Shown here piece by piece: positions 25,862-33,784 of a DNA stretch of 64,000 nt; positions within the stretch are counted from its first letter, which is position 1, and the number at the start of each line of letters is the position of its first letter. The stretch is from the NCBI RefSeq assembly GCF_007713465.1, contig NZ_VMSG01000024.1, positions 1 to 64,000 of the forward strand, read 5' to 3'. The position numbers were made by a program, and so were the translations under genes. This DNA is from Pseudomonas sp. H3(2019). GTDB taxonomy: Bacteria; Pseudomonadota; Gammaproteobacteria; Pseudomonadales; Pseudomonadaceae. A model generated the notes under the pieces. That model searched no databases. It worked only from the letters and a program-made list of their open reading frames with translations, and had not been told where the DNA came from.

Positions 25862-27028
25862 ATGATGGGCGAATTCGATGCCATCCGACCTTACGACGAC
25901 AGCGAAGTCCCAGCGGTGCTGGCACGGTTGCTGGGCGACAAGGCGTTTCTAGATATCCTCACCCACTTCCGCTTCCCGCGTTTTGCCGGTGCCTTCGGCT
26001 GGATGCTCAAACCACTTATAGCTTATCGGCTGCGCCGTGAGTTTGCCGGCGTCCGTTCGGTTGCAACCTTGCAGGACAAGGTCGAGTTTTATGTCGACCA
26101 CACCATCGAGCGTGCCACCGACGGAGTGACCTACACCGGGGTCGAACAATTCAAGTCCGGCAGCGCTTATCTGTTTCTGGCCAACCACCGTGACATCGTG
26201 ATGGACCCGGCCTTCGTCAACTACGCGATCTACCACGCCGGCCTGCCGACGCCGCGCATCGCGATTGGCGACAACCTGCTGCAAAAGCCCTTCGTCAGCG
26301 ATCTGATGCGCCTGAACAAGAGCTTTATCGTGCACCGCTCCATCAGCGGTCGTCGCGAGAAAATGGCGGCGTATCAGTTGCTGTCGGCCTATATCAATCA
26401 CTCGATCCTCAACGACTGCCAGTCGATCTGGATCGCCCAGGCCGAAGGCCGCGCCAAGGACGGTGACGACCGTACCGAGTCGGCGATCCTCAAGATGTTC
26501 CACATGAGCCGCAAGGACGAGCCGTTTGGCGAGGTCATCCAGTCGCTGAACCTGACGCCGGTGTCGATCAGCTACGAGTACGACCCGTGCGATCAGGCCA
26601 AGGCCCGCGAGCTGTACATCCGCGCCACCACCGGCAGCTACACCAAGGTGCCCGGCGAGGACGATGCGAGCATCGCCAAAGGCATCACCGGCTACAAAGG
26701 CCGGGTCCACGTGAACTTCGCGGCACCGATCAGCGAGCTGTTCGAAGACACCAAGCAACTGGCAATCGAGATGGACCGGCAGATCCTCGGCGGTTACCGG
26801 TTGTTCCCGGTGCACTACCTGGCGTACGCCCAATGGAGCAACGCCGACCCGCAACTGCAGGTGCCGAGCGCCGCCACACTGTTCCCGGCCGAGGAACTGG
26901 CCAAGGCCCAGCAAGAGTGGCAAAACCGTCTCGATGCGTGCCCCGAGGAACATCGGCCGTTCCTGGTGCTTCAATACGCAACACCGGTGCGCAATCAGTA
27001 CCGGGTCAAGGCGGGTTTGCCGCTGTAA
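25862..27028 (+). CDS. 1-acylglycerol-3-phosphate O-acyltransferase-like protein (PlsC superfamily)
   Basis: A 388-residue acyltransferase with the catalytic NHxxxxD box as LANHRDIVMD near residue 116 and the glycerol-phosphate-binding EG motif in AQAEGRAKDG near residue 200. It lacks transmembrane segments, so it is probably peripheral. Length exceeds that of ordinary PlsC and resembles a separate cytosolic subgroup common in Pseudomonas. Two adjacent ATG codons (25862, 25865) follow AAGAGAGC. A strong terminator follows. The precise acceptor lipid is unknown. Confidence 0.85.
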   Translation: MMGEFDAIRPYDDSEVPAVLARLLGDKAFLDILTHFRFPRFAGAFGWMLKPLIAYRLRREFAGVRSVATLQDKVEFYVDHTIERATDGVTYTGVEQFKSGSAYLFLANHRDIVMDPAFVNYAIYHAGLPTPRIAIGDNLLQKPFVSDLMRLNKSFIVHRSISGRREKMAAYQLLSAYINHSILNDCQSIWIAQAEGRAKDGDDRTESAILKMFHMSRKDEPFGEVIQSLNLTPVSISYEYDPCDQAKARELYIRATTGSYTKVPGEDDASIAKGITGYKGRVHVNFAAPISELFEDTKQLAIEMDRQILGGYRLFPVHYLAYAQWSNADPQLQVPSAATLFPAEELAKAQQEWQNRLDACPEEHRPFLVLQYATPVRNQYRVKAGLPL

Positions 27029-27048
27029 GGTTTCGGCTGAATACAACA

Positions 27049-27072
27049 ACGGCGCCTCGAGGCGCCGTTTTC
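27049..27072 (+). terminator. Intrinsic terminator after the acyltransferase
   Basis: The perfect stem ACGGCGCCTC/GAGGCGCCGT is followed by TTTT. It may also serve the convergent gene at 27089. Confidence 0.85.
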
Positions 27073-27088
27073 ATGTGCGATGCAAACC

Positions 27089-27379
27089 TCAAAAATGCCG
27101 GCTGACCCACGACAGCAGTAGCGCCAAGGCCAGGCAGGCAAAACCGAAACGGTAGCAAAACCGGTTCAGGCGCAGCGTTGCGATGTCCAGAAACAGCAGC
27201 GGTTCATCGATCGCCCGTTCCGCACTTTGTGCCGCCAGGTTCTTCAGCGCCAGCCGTTCGCGACGACGGGTCACGTGCAACAGCCAGGCACCAGGCAAGG
27301 CGATCAACAACGCAAAAAGATTCATCAGGCTCCCGGGATGAGCGCTGACAGCAGACCAGCTCATATGCAGCGACATCAT
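27089..27379 (-). CDS. Small two-helix membrane protein, unknown function
   Basis: A 96-residue protein with two hydrophobic segments (MNLFALLIALPGAWLLHV and CYRFGFACLALALLLSWV) joined by a basic loop RRRERLALKNLA. The ATG at 27379 has GAGGGGC upstream; an internal ATG at 27325 preceded by GGGAG is an alternative giving a protein that starts at the first helix. No family recognised. It is convergent with the acyltransferase. Confidence 0.65.
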   Translation of the reverse strand: MMSLHMSWSAVSAHPGSLMNLFALLIALPGAWLLHVTRRRERLALKNLAAQSAERAIDEPLLFLDIATLRLNRFCYRFGFACLALALLLSWVSRHF

Positions 27380-27558
27380 GCCCCTCACGTAAAAAACAGC
27401 ACTTGTGGCCTGAAAACAGCGGTAAGTGGCCAGACGCTTTTTACGCCCTGCGCGTTGCACTCCAGTGACCGGTAATTTACTGATTAATGCGCACTGTCAC
27501 CTGAACGTCACCTTAACAAGCCAGCCTGTCGCCCCTCGAAACCGACACGGAGCCTGTC

Positions 27559-27765
27559 ATGCTGCACGCAGAAAACCAGGATCGCCTCTACCTGATCGCC
27601 CCCAGCGACGAACAACAAAACCTCGTCGGCAGCCTCGCCTTCAACGTCCAGGACCGCCACTGGCTCGTCTACTGCGCCCTGGGCGGCCACCCACACGCCG
27701 ACCTGCCGGAAACCGACCTGCTGACGGGCGTGAGCATGCTGGATTTTTATGTGGAAGCGGCCTAA
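27559..27765 (+). CDS. Conserved small acidic protein, unknown function
   Basis: A 68-residue soluble protein (MLHAENQDRLYLIAPSDEQQ, ending in MLDFYVEAA) preceded by CACGGAGCCTGTC, a good ribosome-binding site. Codon usage is typical of the organism. I do not recognise a domain; it looks like one of the many lineage-specific small Pseudomonas proteins. Confidence 0.65.
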   Translation: MLHAENQDRLYLIAPSDEQQNLVGSLAFNVQDRHWLVYCALGGHPHADLPETDLLTGVSMLDFYVEAA

Positions 27766-28254
27766 AGCCAATATCAAAAGATCGCAGCCTGCGGCAGCTC
27801 CTACGGATATCCCCCACCCACAACGAAGTGGCGCACCCGCCCTCACCACTCAACAGGCCGAGCGTTAGCTCGCCTGCCGCTGTTGATCTTGATCCACCCG
27901 CCCCTTCGGCAGGCCGAGTGGAGGTGTTCATCAGGGGGTAGGCGCGCAGCGCCGTTCGGCGAAGCCGAATACATCGAGAGGAGGTCGAAGCGAAGCCGAC
28001 CGGAGGCGATGCCCCCTGATGGACACCGGAGCGAGGGGACGCCGAGCCTAGGCGAGGTGCCGTACGCTTGGGGCGAAGACCTTTGCTTCCTTTGGGGCGT
28101 TTGCCAAAGGGAGTCGCTGTAAGAGCGAAACCGTCAGCCGCCGTTACCGCAGGAATGGATATGTACACCTGAAAGAGATTAGTCGGCTGTCAGGCCGCTA
28201 TCGCGAGCAAGCTCAGCTCCCACAAAAGGCGCTCCCACCAAAAAACCGCAGGCA
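27766..28254. repeat. Gene-poor repeat region with REP-like units and a long dispersed GC-rich element
   Basis: No convincing gene. At 27779–27803 is the Pseudomonas repeat type AGATCGCAGCCTGCGGCAGC. From about 27850 to 28165 is a longer GC-rich segment with internal short inverted repeats (GCCGAGCG..CGCTCGGC-like pieces). I know similar sequence as a dispersed element in fluorescent Pseudomonas that is often mis-annotated as a hypothetical protein. A further REP half (CGCGAGCAAGCTCAGCTCCCAC) is at 28203–28222. Confidence 0.55.
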
Positions 28255-28290
28255 CAAAAAAGCCCGGAGCCATCACTGGCACCGGGCTTC
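28255..28290 (-). terminator. Intrinsic terminator after the YajG gene
   Basis: On the minus strand the stem AAGCCCGG..CCGGGCTT is followed by a run of T (A-run at 28255–28261 on the plus strand). Confidence 0.85.
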
Positions 28291-28307
28291 TTGAAGACAA
28301 CGAACCG

Positions 28308-28892
28308 TTATTGGGCGAGCATCTGACCCACCGTCGGATCCTTGAACAACCGGGTCAACGCATCACTCAACACATCGCTCACCAGCTTGGTGTTGGTTTC
28401 CTGATTCGGCGCCATACCAAAACGCTGATTCAGCGACGCCGCATAACGGCCACTGTAACGATGATTGGCATTCTGCACATCAGAGCGGAAAGCCGCGCCA
28501 ATGGTCGCCTCAGTCACATACATGCCTTCTTTGGGCGACTGATACGTCAGTTCTGCCAGCGTCACCGTCAACTGCGGCGCGTTGTAAGCATTAGGCGTTG
28601 GCGTGAAACCCAGCAAACGCACCGCTGCTTCGGCCTGGGCCTGCAACTTCGGCAGGATTTGCGCACCTTGTACCGTGATTGCGCTGGTTTCAGGGTACAG
28701 GCCACCACGGGTGCCCAAGGTTGGCGAAGGACGGCCATCGACCACCCTCACCACCACCGGCTGACCATGCCCGACCGGCGCGAGCTGAGTCGTGAGCTTA
28801 GGCTCCGGGGCTAGTTGTTGCGGGCTGTTGGCGCAGCCAGCCAGGGTCAAGCTGGTCACAGTGATCAAACCGAACAACAGTCGTTGCAACAT
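28308..28892 (-). CDS. YajG-family lipoprotein
   Basis: A 194-residue lipoprotein with signal peptide and lipobox LTLAGC (C20), followed by the YajG domain (VVVRVVDGRPSPTLGTRGG, the long sheet region, and ETNTKLVSDVLSDALTRL). YajG proteins are outer-membrane lipoproteins of unknown role. The start at 28892 is followed by the standard basic n-region. An intrinsic terminator lies 18 bases after the stop. Confidence 0.9.
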   Translation of the reverse strand: MLQRLLFGLITVTSLTLAGCANSPQQLAPEPKLTTQLAPVGHGQPVVVRVVDGRPSPTLGTRGGLYPETSAITVQGAQILPKLQAQAEAAVRLLGFTPTPNAYNAPQLTVTLAELTYQSPKEGMYVTEATIGAAFRSDVQNANHRYSGRYAASLNQRFGMAPNQETNTKLVSDVLSDALTRLFKDPTVGQMLAQ

Positions 28893-28972
28893 GCGCTACT
28901 CTCCAGATACAAATACAAACTGATCGGCAGTATAGCGGTGGGCACGCGCTTCAAACCAGTAACCCTGAAGAC

Positions 28973-29140
28973 TTGTGCAAAGTCTGCGCTTGCGGGCGCT
29001 CGGTAACCTCAGTGTCATGCCGTACTGCTAACTTCCGGGTGGAAATCGAAGAAATTCGCCTCAACTGGTTGCACCAGCCGCTACCAACCAGCACCCGTCT
29101 GAACCAGCGCATTGCTGATGCACGCTTGCATGCCCTGTAG
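28973..29140 (+). CDS. Candidate small protein, 55 codons, non-ATG start
   Basis: The frame reads CKVCACGRSVTSVSCRTANF, then RVEIEEIRLNWLHQPLP, and ends ADARLHAL before TAG. The composition (Cys-x-x-Cys-x-Cys, then an amphipathic charged stretch) and codon use look protein-like. There is no ATG; TTG at 28973 or an internal GTG would be needed, and no strong Shine-Dalgarno is seen. It could equally be the 3' end of a decayed gene. Confidence 0.3.
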   Translation: MCKVCACGRSVTSVSCRTANFRVEIEEIRLNWLHQPLPTSTRLNQRIADARLHAL

Positions 29141-29202
29141 CCCACCTGACCGAATGGCTAATAAAAGTCATTAAACACGACCATTTCCCTGCGTTTCTTC
29201 GC

Positions 29203-29480
29203 TACAATCTCCCCCCGATTATAAGGACGTCTCCTGATCGGGCCTCGCAGCATCGTCAATGCGCTTGTATTGACACCCCGCACCGCCCACAGAGAGCCGC
29301 CCACACAGATCGAGTGAAGCTGGCGAGCTTGCTGTTTATCCTGCAAACCACCACTTTTCGCGAATCTGCCAGAGCTGTCGTTACGCTCGGTCACTGAGCT
29401 GTTTGCCCGTTTTGCCTGCCCTGTATCCCATGGCGGCAATCCATGCGGACACGGTGCCAGGCTGGGACAGCCCTTTTTTT
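29203..29480 (+). ncRNA. Candidate noncoding RNA upstream of mqo
   Basis: A TACAAT −10-like box at 29203–29208 is followed about 250 bases later by a compact intrinsic terminator: stem GGCTG/CAGCC at 29460–29472, then a C and seven T. No plausible ORF lies between. The −35 region is poor, so a promoter is not proven. If real, the transcript would be about 265 nt. Confidence 0.35.
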
Positions 29481-29890
29481 GAGGTTCACGTCTTCAAAAG
29501 AGCGTGAAAAAAACGGGTTTTCACAACTTCACAAGAGTGTGGCGAGCAAATGAATAGTTTTGCGTCTGAATATGCACCATTAGCGTCTACAACAGCCCAA
29601 CGACACAGGACCGAGTACTCCTCAAGAACTGGAGCCTGAAGCCTGTCCACTACGGATTTGGTTGCACAAACGGACGTATCGACCATAAGTCGAATTGCCT
29701 CCCGCGCGCTGAAGTGAGTTCATAGGAACCCTGAGCCCGGTGGGTAGCGTCTGTCGAAGTTGCAAAAAATTGCGAAGATTCGGACATGGCGATCCTGGCC
29801 ATGGGTGACCCGGGGCTCTACAGAGCATGCCCCGTAACTCCTGGCAGCTATGCCGACAATTTGGTGCTGCAGATTTTGGAGACGCGTTAA

Positions 29891-31399
29891 ATGGCGCATA
29901 ACGAAGCAGTCGACGTAGTACTGGTTGGGGCCGGCATCATGAGTGCCACCCTTGCTGTATTGCTCAAAGAGCTCGACCCCGCGATCAAGCTGGAAGTCGT
30001 CGAGCTGATGGATTCCGGTGCCGCGGAGAGTTCCAACCCGTGGAACAACGCCGGTACCGGTCACGCCGGGCTATGTGAGCTGAACTACACGCCACAGGCC
30101 GCTGACGGCAGCGTCGACATCAAGAAAGCCGTGCACATCAACACCCAGTTCGAGGTGTCGAAGCAGTTCTGGTCCTACCTGACCCGAAAAGGCACCTTCG
30201 GCTCGTCGAAATCCTTCATCAGCCCGGTCCCGCACCTGAGCTTCGTGCAAGGTGACGCAGGCGTTTCGTTCCTCAAGGAACGTTTCAAGTTGCTGAGCAA
30301 GCACCACGCCTTCGCCGAGATGGAGTACACCGAAGACAAGGCAAGAATGGCCGAATGGATGCCATTGATGATGCCTGGTCGTCCGGCCGACGAAGTCATT
30401 GCCGCAACCCGCGTGATGAACGGCACCGACGTCAACTTCGGCGCCCTGACCAATCAACTGCTCAAGCACCTGACCAGCGCACCCGACGCCCAGGTCAAGT
30501 ACTGCAAGCGCGTGACCGGTCTCAAGCGTAACGGCAACGGCTGGACCGTCAGTATCAAGGACGTCAACAGCGGCAACACCCGCGAAGTCGATGCCAAATT
30601 CGTGTTCCTCGGTGCCGGCGGCGCAGCCTTGCCGTTGTTGCAGGCTTCGGGCATCGAAGAAAGCAAAGGTTTCGGCGGTTTCCCGATCAGCGGCCAATGG
30701 CTGCGTTGCGACAACCCGGAAGTGGTCAAACACCACCAGGCCAAGGTCTACAGCCAGGCAGCAGTGGGTTCGCCACCAATGTCGGTGCCACACCTGGACA
30801 CCCGTGTCGTCGATGGCCAGAAGTCCCTGCTGTTCGGACCTTACGCCGGTTTCACCACCAAGTTCCTCAAGCACGGTTCGTTCATGGACCTGCCGATGTC
30901 GGTTCGCGCCGGTAACATCGGCCCGATGCTGGCCGTGGCGAAAAACAACATGGACCTGACCAAGTACCTGGTCAGCGAAGTGATGCAGTCGATGGAACAA
31001 CGCCTGGAATCGCTGCGCCGCTTCTACCCTGAAGCCAAGGCCGAAGACTGGCGTCTGGAAGTTGCTGGCCAGCGCGTGCAGATCATCAAGAAAGACCCGA
31101 AAAAAGGCGGCATCCTGCAGTTCGGTACCGAACTGGTTGCCGCCAAGGACGGATCGCTTGCCGCGCTGCTCGGTGCATCGCCAGGCGCGTCGGTCACGGT
31201 GTCGATCATGCTTGAGCTGATCGAAAAATGCTTCCCGAACAAAGCCAAGGGTGAGTGGGCAGCCAAGCTGGCCGAAATCTTCCCGGCCCGGGAAAAAGTT
31301 CTGGAAACCGATGCTGCGCTGTATCGCAAGATCAACGCGCAGAACAACATCGCGCTGGAACTGGTTGAAGAAAGCAGCGAGACCCCAAGCTTCGCTTGA
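29891..31399 (+). CDS. mqo: Malate:quinone oxidoreductase
   Basis: A 502-residue membrane-associated FAD enzyme that oxidises malate to oxaloacetate and passes electrons to the quinone pool, replacing NAD-malate dehydrogenase in the TCA cycle of pseudomonads. The FAD motif VVLVGAGIMSATLAVLL is at the N-terminus, followed by NPWNNAGTGHAGLCELNY, a strong Mqo signature. The ATG at 29891 has TTTTGGAGACGCG upstream. The gene is monocistronic, with a strong terminator at 31411–31450. Confidence 0.96.
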   Translation: MAHNEAVDVVLVGAGIMSATLAVLLKELDPAIKLEVVELMDSGAAESSNPWNNAGTGHAGLCELNYTPQAADGSVDIKKAVHINTQFEVSKQFWSYLTRKGTFGSSKSFISPVPHLSFVQGDAGVSFLKERFKLLSKHHAFAEMEYTEDKARMAEWMPLMMPGRPADEVIAATRVMNGTDVNFGALTNQLLKHLTSAPDAQVKYCKRVTGLKRNGNGWTVSIKDVNSGNTREVDAKFVFLGAGGAALPLLQASGIEESKGFGGFPISGQWLRCDNPEVVKHHQAKVYSQAAVGSPPMSVPHLDTRVVDGQKSLLFGPYAGFTTKFLKHGSFMDLPMSVRAGNIGPMLAVAKNNMDLTKYLVSEVMQSMEQRLESLRRFYPEAKAEDWRLEVAGQRVQIIKKDPKKGGILQFGTELVAAKDGSLAALLGASPGASVTVSIMLELIEKCFPNKAKGEWAAKLAEIFPAREKVLETDAALYRKINAQNNIALELVEESSETPSFA

Positions 31400-31410
31400 T
31401 TGTCACGCAT

Positions 31411-31450
31411 AAAAAACGCCCCGTTCTCATTGAGAGCGGGGCGTTTTTTT
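31411..31450. terminator. Bidirectional intrinsic terminator after mqo
   Basis: The stem AACGCCCCG/CGGGGCGTT has an A-run before and a T-run after; it serves mqo and the convergent PA4642-family gene. Confidence 0.92.
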
Positions 31451-31466
31451 ATGGCTCTAAAACATC

Positions 31467-31754
31467 TTAGCCGCGAGCTTTCTGGATCAACTCGATGTAG
31501 TCGGCGGCATTACGCTGATCCTGGATCAGGGCAACGAAGTCCTTGCCGTGCTCGTCCTTGCCATCCAGGTCGTAACCGGCCTCGACGAAGAACGCCAGGA
31601 AACGCTCGAAATCGTCGATACGCAGGCCACGGTAGGCCTTGATCAGTTTGTGCAGGGACGGTGATGTCGCGTCGACCGGTTCAAAATCGAGGAACAATTT
31701 GATCTGCGCATCGCCGATCTCGTCACCAATCACCTGTTTCTTATCTTTACGCAT
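31467..31754 (-). CDS. PA4642-family small protein
   Basis: A 95-residue soluble protein starting MRKDKKQVIGDEIGDAQIKL and ending AADYIELIQKARG. It matches the conserved gene found next to mqo in P. aeruginosa (PA4642 next to mqoB), from my recollection of that locus. The central FAFF-type helix (FERFLAFFVEAGYDLDG) suggests an all-alpha fold. Function unknown. It converges on mqo across a shared terminator. Confidence 0.85.
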   Translation of the reverse strand: MRKDKKQVIGDEIGDAQIKLFLDFEPVDATSPSLHKLIKAYRGLRIDDFERFLAFFVEAGYDLDGKDEHGKDFVALIQDQRNAADYIELIQKARG

Positions 31755-31831
31755 TGCCGACTCCAGCTCGCAGACATCTCACGGGGCGGGCAGTTTACCC
31801 CTGCCCCGCCCCAAGCCTCAACGACCAGCGC

Positions 31832-31918
31832 TCAATGCGTACGCCCGACACCGGCACGCAAACCTGCCCAGATGTGATCGTTGGCATAGCTGAGGAACAG
31901 AATCAGATCGTCCAGCAG
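31832..31918 (-). other. Short protein-like remnant (LLDDLILFLSYANDHIWAGL)
   Basis: On the minus strand 28 codons read LLDDLILFLSYANDHIWAGL plus RAGVGRTH and TGA. A stop codon (TAG) sits just before the first Leu, and there is no start or ribosome-binding site. It looks like the tail of a decayed gene in the gap between the PA4642-family gene and wbuC. Confidence 0.3.
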
Positions 31919-31943
31919 CTACAAAACAACGCGAAGCACACCG

Positions 31944-32417
31944 TCAGTCGAACTGTTCGCGCATCCAGGCCTGATACTCGGCAACGCCAGGTTCACCTTC
32001 GCGAGGCGCCCAATGGGCGTGCTCGCCCTCGCCCACCGGGCGATAAGGTCCGGCTTTGCACTCGAATATCACGCTGTCTGCTTCCAGCGCCACCAAGCCA
32101 TGGTAAACACCGGTCGGCAGGTCGATCCCCAGCGTATCGCCACCGCACTCCAGCACTCGCTTGGCAACCACCTGGCCTGCCTCGTCGAACACCAGCACAC
32201 CCAGACGGCCCTTGAGGACCAGCAGGGTTTCAGCCTTGTCGCCGCCCAGATGCCGATGAGGTGGAATGTAGGTCGACGGCTGCAAACCAATCGCCATGCG
32301 GTGGCACGGCTCGTCCATCTGATGGAAGTTGTGATGCTGCCGGCCACGAGGATTGGCCGCAGCTTTCTCGGCCAGCTCGGTAAACAGTGCTTGATCAAGA
32401 AAGCTCGGCACGGCCAT
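31944..32417 (-). CDS. WbuC-family cupin metalloprotein
   Basis: A 157-residue cupin with the metal site PPHRH..K.ET (YIPPHRHLGGDKAETLLVL) and a second half ending PTGVYHGLVAL. WbuC-type cupins are small metal-binding proteins of unknown reaction, sometimes found in polysaccharide loci. It starts 3 bases after the hpt stop on the same strand, so it is co-transcribed with purine salvage here. Confidence 0.88.
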   Translation of the reverse strand: MAVPSFLDQALFTELAEKAAANPRGRQHHNFHQMDEPCHRMAIGLQPSTYIPPHRHLGGDKAETLLVLKGRLGVLVFDEAGQVVAKRVLECGGDTLGIDLPTGVYHGLVALEADSVIFECKAGPYRPVGEGEHAHWAPREGEPGVAEYQAWMREQFD

Positions 32418-32420
32418 GTC

Positions 32421-32978
32421 TTACATTCCTTTGACGGCGTAGATCCCGGCGGCGTTGCGCCAGTAGCCTTTGTAGTCCATGCCGTAACCGAAGATGTAGC
32501 GGTCGATGCACGGCAGGCCGACGAAATCGGCTTTCAGGTCCGGGCGAGCCTTGCGGTCGTGGTCTTTATCGATCAGTACGGCGGTGTGCACAGCGCGGGC
32601 GCCAGCGTGTTTGCAGAAGTCGATGATTGCGCCCAGGGTGTGGCCTTCGTCGAGGATGTCGTCGATGATCAGCACGTCACGGTCGATGAACGAGACTTCT
32701 GGCTTGGCCTTCCAGAACAGGTCGCCGCCGCTGGTTTCGTTGCGATAGCGGGTAGCGTGCAGGTAGGAAGCTTCCAGCGGGAAATTCAGATGGGGCAGCA
32801 GTTTGCCAGAGAAAATCAGGCCGCCGTTCATCACGCAGAACACCACCGGGTTGCTTTCAGCCAACTGATCGTTGATTTGCGCACCAACGCGGGCGATGGC
32901 CGCCTCGACTTCAGCTTCGGTGTACAGGCAGTCAGCCTCTCGCATGATTTGACGGATATGCTCGAGATCAGCGGACAT
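32421..32978 (-). CDS. hpt: Hypoxanthine-guanine phosphoribosyltransferase
   Basis: A 185-residue purine salvage enzyme that makes IMP or GMP from the base and PRPP. The PRPP-binding motif VLIIDDILDEGHT is at about 98–110, with the catalytic flexible loop before it (SYLHATRYRNETSGG). The ATG at 32978 follows TTGGAGAGCACC; the longer frame to 33029 is not supported. It is divergent from upp, which salvages uracil, and coupled with the wbuC-type cupin. Confidence 0.93.
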   Translation of the reverse strand: MSADLEHIRQIMREADCLYTEAEVEAAIARVGAQINDQLAESNPVVFCVMNGGLIFSGKLLPHLNFPLEASYLHATRYRNETSGGDLFWKAKPEVSFIDRDVLIIDDILDEGHTLGAIIDFCKHAGARAVHTAVLIDKDHDRKARPDLKADFVGLPCIDRYIFGYGMDYKGYWRNAAGIYAVKGM

Positions 32979-33143
32979 GGTGCTCTCCAAGGGGGTGGCG
33001 GATTCGGAAAAGCGAGCAAAGGTACGCATCCCGCCGGGTCAGATCAAGCGTTTCTGGACTAACGTACAGTATGTCTATAGGACAACACCCTCGGATAGAT
33101 TAATCTAGGCCGGTTTTTTTGCCCGCCGCCGGAGCCTTTCCCC

Positions 33144-33782
33144 ATGCCCATTCGTGAGATCCGCCATCCGCTGATCCGACACAAACTTGGCCTTATGCGC
33201 CGCGCCGACATTAGCACGAAGAATTTCCGCGAGCTCGCTCAGGAAGTCGGTGCCCTGCTGACTTACGAGGCGACCAAAGACCTGCCCCTTGAAACCTACG
33301 ATATCGAAGGCTGGTGCGGCACGGTTTCGGTCGAGAAGATCGCCGGCAAGAAAATTACCGTCGTACCGATCCTGCGCGCCGGCATCGGCATGCTGGAAGG
33401 CGTGCTCAGCCTGATCCCGGGCGCCAAAGTCAGCGCCGTGGGCGTGGCCCGCAACGAGGAAACCCTCGAAGCGCACACGTATCTGGAGAAACTGGTTCCG
33501 GAAATCGACGAACGCCTGGCAATGATCATCGACCCGATGCTCGCCACCGGCGGTTCGATGGTCGCCACCATCGACCTGCTGAAAAAGGCCGGTTGCAAGG
33601 ACATCCGCGCGATGGTCCTGGTGGCCGCCCCTGAAGGCATCGCCGCAGTAGAGAAGGCTCACCCGGACGTGATCATCTACACCGCGTCCATTGATCAAAA
33701 ATTGAACGAACACGGCTACATCATCCCGGGTCTGGGCGATGCCGGCGACAAGATCTTCGGTACCAAGCAGAAGGACGCGTGA
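33144..33782 (+). CDS. upp: Uracil phosphoribosyltransferase
   Basis: A 212-residue enzyme converting uracil and PRPP to UMP. The PRPP loop MIIDPMLATGGSMVATIDLL is at about 127–146, and the uracil-binding C-terminus GDAGDKIFGT is intact. A good site, CGGAGCC, precedes the start. It is followed at once by the uracil permease gene uraA, forming a salvage operon divergent from hpt. Confidence 0.96.
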   Translation: MPIREIRHPLIRHKLGLMRRADISTKNFRELAQEVGALLTYEATKDLPLETYDIEGWCGTVSVEKIAGKKITVVPILRAGIGMLEGVLSLIPGAKVSAVGVARNEETLEAHTYLEKLVPEIDERLAMIIDPMLATGGSMVATIDLLKKAGCKDIRAMVLVAAPEGIAAVEKAHPDVIIYTASIDQKLNEHGYIIPGLGDAGDKIFGTKQKDA

Positions 33783-33784
33783 GC

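Larger units (their letters stand above)
28893..29890. other. 1-kb intergenic region before mqo
   Basis: No established gene. It contains a possible 55-codon ORF (28973–29140) and a possible noncoding transcript (about 29213–29480). The remaining 400 bases up to mqo hold no ORF with normal codon use and may be a long mqo leader or upstream regulatory DNA. Confidence 0.6.

Noticed and set aside
27641..28168. 175-residue minus-strand frame over the GC-rich repeat
   Set aside because: Overlaps a better supported small gene, has no ribosome-binding site, and coincides with a dispersed repeat known to produce spurious ORFs.
28815..29006. 63-residue plus-strand frame starting inside the YajG gene
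   Set aside because: Starts within an opposite coding gene and lacks a ribosome-binding site.
29158..29439. 93-residue minus-strand frame in the mqo upstream region
   Set aside because: No ribosome-binding site and no protein-like features; the region looks noncoding.
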